From Antarctobacter albus (GTDB lineage Bacteria > Pseudomonadota > Alphaproteobacteria > Rhodobacterales > Rhodobacteraceae): 64,000 nucleotides of DNA. The stretch is taken from assembly GCF_900101505.1 (NCBI RefSeq), contig NZ_FMZI01000014.1:1-64000 (forward strand), given 5' to 3'. The notes beneath the pieces are model-generated. The model saw only the letters and a list, made by a program, of their open reading frames with translations, was not told the origin of the DNA and made no database searches. Positions 59,398-64,000 of this stretch are shown here, piece by piece. Within the stretch, counting starts at the first letter, position 1; every line of letters starts with the position of its first letter. The position numbers and the translations under genes were made by a program.

Positions 59398-62189
59398 CCG
59401 CGCGCGCGCTCGGCGCCTTCCTCGATGGCCGAGCGCAGCTTTTTCTCGATCTGGTCGCGCTTGACCTTCGAGTGCAGTTTCAGCCCGAACATGTCCTTGA
59501 CGTAGAAGGTGTCGACCACCTGTTCGCCATAGGTCGCGATCACGGCGGAGGCGACATAGATGTTCAGCCCCGCCAGCGTGCGGGCCAGGTCGAACAGCAG
59601 GCCCGGGCGGTCTCTGGTGTCGACCTCGATGATGGTGAAGATCTCGGACCCGTCGTTGTCGAAGGTGATGTGGGTCGGAACCTTGAAGGCCTTCTCGCGC
59701 TTCTTGAGCTTGTCCTTGGGCTTCATCGCCTCGCGGGCGACGACCTCTCCCATCAGGGTCTTGCGGATGGTGTCACGCAGGCGCGGGATGCGGGTGTCCT
59801 CGTAGGGCGACCCCTCGGCATCCTGGATCCAGAAGGCGGCGGTGGCGTAGCCGTCCTTGGTGGTGAAGGTGCGCGCATCCACGACATTGGCCCCGGAGAG
59901 CGCCAGTGCGCCGGTCAGGCGAGAGAAGATGCCGGGGTGATCCTGCAGCGCGAAACAGGCGCGGGTGGCGTCGCGGTCCTCGTCGGGGTGGATGTCGATG
60001 GCGATCTCGTTGTCCTTGAGGTCGCGCAGCAGCCGGGCAAAGACCACATGGGCGGTGACATGCAGACCCTGCCAGTAGGGGTCGTAGTGGCGGCTGGTTT
60101 CCGCAGCCAGCGCCAGCGTGTCCCAGTCCGACAGCGCCTCGCGCAGGTTCTCGCGCGCCTCGGTGCCGCGGTTCTCGCGGTTGAGCGCCTCCATCCCGCC
60201 TTCGAGCGCGCGGCGTGTCTGGCGATACAGCGCGCGGATCAGCGCGGCCTTCCAGTTGTTCCAGGTGTCCGGGCCGACGCCGCGGATGTCGCAGACCGTC
60301 AGCACGCAGAGCAGGTCCAGCCGCTCGCGCGTTTGCACCGCCTTGGCAAAGCCGCGCACGGTGCGCGGGTCGGCGATGTCGCGTTTCTGGGCCATGTCCG
60401 ACATCAGCAGGTGATAGCGGACCAGCCATTCGACGGTAGCGCTTTCGGATTTCGACAGGCCCAGGCGCGGCGCGACGGTGCGCGCGATGCGGGCGCCCAG
60501 GATCGAGTGATCCTCGTTCCGTCCCTTGCCGATGTCATGCAGCAAGAGCGCGACGTAAAGCACGCGGCGATTGATGCCTTCCTTGAGGATGGTCGAGGCG
60601 ACGGGCAGTTCCTCGGTCAGGTTGCCGTGCTCGATCTCGGACAGGTTCCAGATGCACTGGATGATGTGTTCGTCCACCGTGTAGTGGTGGTACATGTTGA
60701 ACTGCATCATCGCCACGATGGGTGCGAATTCGGGGATGAAGGCAGACAGCACCCCCAGTTCGTTCATCCGGCGCAGGGCGCGTTCGGGATTGCCGTGTTT
60801 CAGCAGCAGGTCCAGGAACAGGGTCCGGGCCTCGTCATCCTCGCGGAAGGCATTGTCGATCAGGTGCAGGTTGGCCTTGACCAGCCGCATGGCGTCCGGG
60901 TGGATCAGCAGGCCGGTGCGCAGCCCTTCCTCGAAGACCCTGAGCAGGTTCAGCTTGTCGGACAGAAAGGCCGCGTCATCGGTGATGGCCAGCCGGTTGT
61001 GTACGACCTTGTACCCGTCCTTGACCTGGGGCGGACGGTGGAACAGGCGCTGGATCAGCGGCGCGCCCTTGGTGTGATCGGCCTCGAGCGAGGTCAGCAG
61101 GATGCGCGTCAGGTCACCCACCGAGGTGGCATGGCGGAAATAGTCCTGCATGAACCATTCCACGGCGCGGCGTCCGCCGCGATCATTGTAGCCCAAGCGG
61201 CTGGCCACTTCGACCTGCATGTCGAAGCTCAGCAATTCGTTGGCGCGTCCGGCGGCCAGGTGCAGGTGACAGCGTACCGCCCAGAGAAAACGCTCTGCCT
61301 GGACGAAGGTTTCGTATTCCTCGGGCCGGAAGACGCCGGTGGTCACCAGTTGCGAGACATCGTCGGTGTGGTGGACGTATTTGATCATCCAGAACATCGA
61401 CTGCAGGTCGCGCAGCCCGCCCTTGCCCTCCTTGACGTTGGGTTCGACCATGTAGCGCTGGCCCTGCTTGTCGTGGCGGGCGTCGCGTTCGGCCAGTTTC
61501 GCCTCGACGAATTCGCGGGCGGTGGCGTTGAACAGGTCGTTCCACAGGGTGCGGTCCAGGTCCTCGGCCAGGCCGGCGTCGCCGGTCAGGAACCGGCTTT
61601 CCAGCATGGCGGTCCGGATGGTGAAATCCTCGGCCCCCAGCCGCAGGCAGTCGCGCACGGTGCGCGAGCTGTGGCCGACCTTCAGCCGTAGGTCCCAGAG
61701 GATGTAGAGCATCGATTCAATGACGCTCTCGGCCCAGGGGGTGATCTTGTAGGGGGTCAGGAACAGCAGATCGACGTCCGAGAAGGGCGCCATTTCCCCG
61801 CGTCCGTAGCCGCCGACCGACAGCACCGACAGGCGTTCGGATTCCGTCGGGTTGGGCAGGCGGTGAAGCACCTCGGTTGCGACCTCGAAGGCCAGATGCA
61901 CGATGCAGTCGGTGATCCAGGTATAGGACCGCGTGGTGCGGCGCGAGCCGAAGGGTTCGGCGGCAAAGGCTTCTGCCACCTTGACGCGGCCCGCGTCGAA
62001 GGCCGCGCGCAATGTCTTGACCGTGTGCTTGCGCACGTCCGTTTCCGGCGCGCCCTTGGGCATCCCGGCGAAAAGCGTGCCGCGCACCGCCGGCAGATCA
62101 AAGATCTCGGCGGCGGGCGCGATCAGGTTGTCGGGAAGCGTCTCGGTCTCAGAGGCCGCCGCCTGGGAGGCTGCTGGGGGCAGGGTCAA
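59394..62189 (-). CDS. glnD: Bifunctional PII uridylyltransferase/uridylyl-removing enzyme
   Basis: A 931-residue nitrogen sensor that uridylylates PII proteins when glutamine is low and removes UMP when it is high. Domains in order: nucleotidyltransferase with SVGGYGRGEMAPFSDVDLLFL (about 120-145); helical GlnD linker; HD domain with VALLLHDIGKGRNEDHS (about 545); two C-terminal ACT domains (AFDIDEDR-type ARACFALQDHPGIFSRLTGAL and FTIIEVDTRDRPGLLFDLARTL). It starts at a TTG inside the end of the upstream lpoA-like gene (41-base overlap), with GGTGA just upstream. Confidence 0.95.
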   Translation of the reverse strand: MTLPPAASQAAASETETLPDNLIAPAAEIFDLPAVRGTLFAGMPKGAPETDVRKHTVKTLRAAFDAGRVKVAEAFAAEPFGSRRTTRSYTWITDCIVHLAFEVATEVLHRLPNPTESERLSVLSVGGYGRGEMAPFSDVDLLFLTPYKITPWAESVIESMLYILWDLRLKVGHSSRTVRDCLRLGAEDFTIRTAMLESRFLTGDAGLAEDLDRTLWNDLFNATAREFVEAKLAERDARHDKQGQRYMVEPNVKEGKGGLRDLQSMFWMIKYVHHTDDVSQLVTTGVFRPEEYETFVQAERFLWAVRCHLHLAAGRANELLSFDMQVEVASRLGYNDRGGRRAVEWFMQDYFRHATSVGDLTRILLTSLEADHTKGAPLIQRLFHRPPQVKDGYKVVHNRLAITDDAAFLSDKLNLLRVFEEGLRTGLLIHPDAMRLVKANLHLIDNAFREDDEARTLFLDLLLKHGNPERALRRMNELGVLSAFIPEFAPIVAMMQFNMYHHYTVDEHIIQCIWNLSEIEHGNLTEELPVASTILKEGINRRVLYVALLLHDIGKGRNEDHSILGARIARTVAPRLGLSKSESATVEWLVRYHLLMSDMAQKRDIADPRTVRGFAKAVQTRERLDLLCVLTVCDIRGVGPDTWNNWKAALIRALYRQTRRALEGGMEALNRENRGTEARENLREALSDWDTLALAAETSRHYDPYWQGLHVTAHVVFARLLRDLKDNEIAIDIHPDEDRDATRACFALQDHPGIFSRLTGALALSGANVVDARTFTTKDGYATAAFWIQDAEGSPYEDTRIPRLRDTIRKTLMGEVVAREAMKPKDKLKKREKAFKVPTHITFDNDGSEIFTIIEVDTRDRPGLLFDLARTLAGLNIYVASAVIATYGEQVVDTFYVKDMFGLKLHSKVKRDQIEKKLRSAIEEGAERARG

Positions 62190-63336
62190 GGATCACCATC
62201 TGTTTGTCTTTTACCGTGGCGACGGCCAGCGCGCGCTGGTTGGCACCATTGCTCATCAGGCGGAATACACCGCCCGTGCCGGTAAAGCCAGTCGAGGTGA
62301 GCGCCGTGGCCGACAGCGCATCGTTGCGGCCCTGCGCGGCCAGTGTGCCGATGGCGGAAATCCCGTCGTAGGCCAGGCCGGCCAGCGGATGCGGCGCGGT
62401 GCCGTAGGTGCTGTTGTAGCGGCCAGAGAAGCTTTCCAGCCGGGCCACGTTCGGCACCGCGAACCAGGCCCCGTCAGAGGCCGGCAAGCCAAAGAGATCG
62501 GGGCGCACGTCCCAGCGGGTCAGGCCGATGTATTGCACCTTCGCGGGGTCCACCCCGGATCCGGGCAGGCGGTCCAGCAGGATCGGCATGGCCTCGTTGC
62601 TGGCGGCGGTGGTGATAAAGATGCTGTCGGCGGCGCCCGAGGACACCACGCGGCCCGCGGCGCTGGCGGCGGCCGAGACGCCCTCGATCGAGAGCTGGTA
62701 GCCCTGGGTTCCGACGATGTTGACGCCGTATTCCACGGCCGCCTTCTCGATTGCCAGCTTGCCCAGCTGTCCGGCCACGTCCTCGGAGTAGATCACCACC
62801 ATGTTGGATTTGCCGTTGCGGCGGGCATGGGCCATCATCCGGCGGGCGGTGTTGTCAAAGGTCGCGCCCAGGATGAAGACGTTGCCGCCGGCGATGGTGG
62901 GATTGTTGGAAAAGCCCAGGACGTTCACGCCTTCGTCGGCGACGGCGAGACCGGCGGCGTTCACCGCGTCGGCACGCAGCGGGCCCAGGATGATCTTGGC
63001 GCCCTCGTCGACGGCCTTTTGCGCGGCGGCCGCGGCGGCGGGGGCCTGGCCGGCGGTGTCGTAGACGCGCAGGTCGATGGTCACACCCTCGCCCAGGTCG
63101 GCCATCGCCAGCCGGGCGGCATTTTCCAGCGAGGTGGCGATCGGCGCGGCGCCCTGGTCGGACTGCGGCACCAGGAGCGCCACGGGGATCGGTTTGCCGG
63201 TATTGATGCGTGGACCGTCGCCGCCTCCGCCGATATTGGTCAGCGCAGAGGGGTCACAGGCGGCAAGCGCGGCCGCGGCGGCCAGACCGGCCAGCGGGCG
63301 CAGCGCCTTGCGGAAATTGGAAAAAATGGCGAACAT
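62149..63336 (-). CDS. LpoA-like penicillin-binding protein activator, lipoprotein with periplasmic-binding fold
   Basis: A 395-residue outer-membrane lipoprotein with a type I periplasmic-binding fold. The signal peptide ends in the lipobox LAAC (Cys about residue 27). The mature domain starts IPVALLVPQSDQGAAPIATSLENAARLAMADLG, with AAAQKAVDEGAKIILGPLRADAVNAAG and LGFSNNPTIAGGNVFILGAT, as in LpoA/YraM and Leu/Ile/Val-binding proteins. Its position divergent from rsmI mirrors lpoA in other proteobacteria, where LpoA activates PBP1A. It overlaps glnD. Start 63336 gives the signal peptide directly. Confidence 0.87.
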   Translation of the reverse strand: MFAIFSNFRKALRPLAGLAAAAALAACDPSALTNIGGGGDGPRINTGKPIPVALLVPQSDQGAAPIATSLENAARLAMADLGEGVTIDLRVYDTAGQAPAAAAAAQKAVDEGAKIILGPLRADAVNAAGLAVADEGVNVLGFSNNPTIAGGNVFILGATFDNTARRMMAHARRNGKSNMVVIYSEDVAGQLGKLAIEKAAVEYGVNIVGTQGYQLSIEGVSAAASAAGRVVSSGAADSIFITTAASNEAMPILLDRLPGSGVDPAKVQYIGLTRWDVRPDLFGLPASDGAWFAVPNVARLESFSGRYNSTYGTAPHPLAGLAYDGISAIGTLAAQGRNDALSATALTSTGFTGTGGVFRLMSNGANQRALAVATVKDKQMVILDPAPSSLPGGGL

Positions 63337-63435
63337 GGACGGTGGACTCCCTCGTTTCTTGCGCGACATGCGCGGCACGGGCGGCGCGCTGAGCGATTTG
63401 GCGACGATCATAGAGAAGGGCGAAAGGGGGGACCA

Positions 63436-64000
63436 GTGACGAATCCGGAAAGCGCCGGACAGGGCGGCGGATTGACGCCGGGACTGTACCTTGTGGCCAC
63501 ACCCATCGGCAATGCGCGCGACATCACCCTGCGCGCGCTGGACATGCTGGCCACGGCGGACGTCCTGGCGGCAGAGGACACGCGCAGCCTGCGGCGGCTG
63601 ATGGAACTGCATGGCGTGGCGCTGGGGGATCGCCCGCTGGTGGCCTACCACGATCACAACGGCGCGCGGGCGCGTCCGCGCCTGCTGGCAGAGCTGGCGG
63701 CGGGAAAATCGGTGCTTTACGCGTCGGAGGCGGGGACGCCGATGATCTCGGACCCCGGGTTCGACCTGGCGCGCGCCGCCGCCGAAGCGGGGTTCGCGGT
63801 CACCAGCGCACCGGGGGCCAGCGCGGTGGTCACGGCACTGACGCTGGCCGGATTGCCCACGGACAGGTTCCTGTTCGCCGGTTTCCTGCCCAACGCCGGC
63901 GGGCCGCGCAAATCGGCGCTGCGCGACCTGTCGGGCGTGCCGGCGACGCTGGTGTTCTACGAATCGCCCCGGCGCCTGCCGGAGATGCTGCTGGCCGCGC
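63436..64000 (+). CDS. rsmI: 16S rRNA (cytidine(1402)-2-prime-O)-methyltransferase, C-terminus beyond window
   Basis: The frame is open from GTG 63436 to the window edge (188 codons). It encodes GLYLVATPIGNARDITLRAL, AAEDTRSLRRLM, EAGTPMISDPGFDLARAA and APGASAVVTALTLAGLPTDRF, then FLFAGFLP, all diagnostic of RsmI, which 2-prime-O-methylates C1402 of 16S rRNA. The SD GGGGGG is four to five bases before the GTG. The C-terminal third is missing because the window ends. It is divergent from the lpoA-like gene. Confidence 0.95.
   Translation, partial: MTNPESAGQGGGLTPGLYLVATPIGNARDITLRALDMLATADVLAAEDTRSLRRLMELHGVALGDRPLVAYHDHNGARARPRLLAELAAGKSVLYASEAGTPMISDPGFDLARAAAEAGFAVTSAPGASAVVTALTLAGLPTDRFLFAGFLPNAGGPRKSALRDLSGVPATLVFYESPRRLPEMLLAA

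Noticed and set aside
59472-61691. A 739-codon rightward frame opposite glnD
   Set aside because: Antisense to well-conserved GlnD domains, with no recognisable features.

Overview
The window is chromosomal DNA of a high-GC alphaproteobacterium, almost certainly a member of the Rhodobacteraceae (Roseobacter group). The basis is gene content and order: rpsU divergent from a COQ9-family gene, hemC divergent from hemE, ruvCAB, glnD next to an lpoA-like lipoprotein gene that is divergent from rsmI, trpS beside a rhomboid-like gene, and Rhodobacteraceae-type repeats in gene-end spacers. No rRNA, tRNA or CRISPR array was recognised. Essentially all reading frames are intact. Start codons were reset where a Shine-Dalgarno (SD) sequence, signal peptide or domain start argued for it.

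Layout. 1-1.8 kb is mobile DNA: the end of an IS5-type insertion sequence abuts the last codon of a tyrosine integrase gene, so this is probably the edge of an integrated island lying to the left. 1.8-16.1 kb is a surface and secretion region. It holds an RTX/DUF4214/CARDB type I secretion substrate, a Nudix hydrolase, a di-haem peroxidase, a flavin reductase, and then a four-gene unit: a BapA-like adhesin with 11 Ig-like repeats, a TolC-type lipoprotein, an ABC exporter and an HlyD-type adaptor. 16.2-17.6 kb carries dtd and a PfkB sugar kinase.

17.7-25.7 kb is the most unusual part: a leftward cluster of a zinc-ribbon membrane protein, DUF3228, a YdjI-type SPFH protein with a GYF_2-like tail, a DUF2927 lipoprotein, TelA, two XpaC-family membrane proteins and two very small membrane proteins. 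It begins at a perfect 10-bp inverted repeat around the first start codon. It looks like a membrane-stress or chemical-resistance module that combines parts of the Bacillus ydjGHI and xpaC-yaaN groups.

25.8-41.7 kb is mostly housekeeping: pseudouridine synthases, tadA, an arylamine N-acetyltransferase, hemF, an SDR protein without its catalytic lysine, an rsmC-like methyltransferase, clpS, a HAD hydrolase, a D-Ala-D-Ala carboxypeptidase with a SPOR domain, a DUF900 hydrolase, rpsU, COQ9, a quinone oxidoreductase, DUF2189, hemC and hemE. 41.7-47.6 kb is an accessory transport and redox segment: a YeeE/YedE sulfur-type transporter, a cupin resembling DMSP lyase DddK, MFS and MATE transporters, and a ferric-reductase-like flavoprotein with an overlapping 31-residue membrane peptide. 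47.7-64 kb returns to core functions (prmA, ruvCAB, trpS, murJ, glnD, lpoA-like, rsmI) mixed with small conserved unknowns, a rhomboid lacking its catalytic dyad and a degenerate phospholipase D-like protein.

Strongest leads: the TelA/XpaC/SPFH cluster and its operator-like start, the DddK-like cupin, the shared palindromes near the adhesin and peroxidase, a promoter-like tract with no gene after it at 53.75-53.87 kb, and several short ORFs with good SD sequences.
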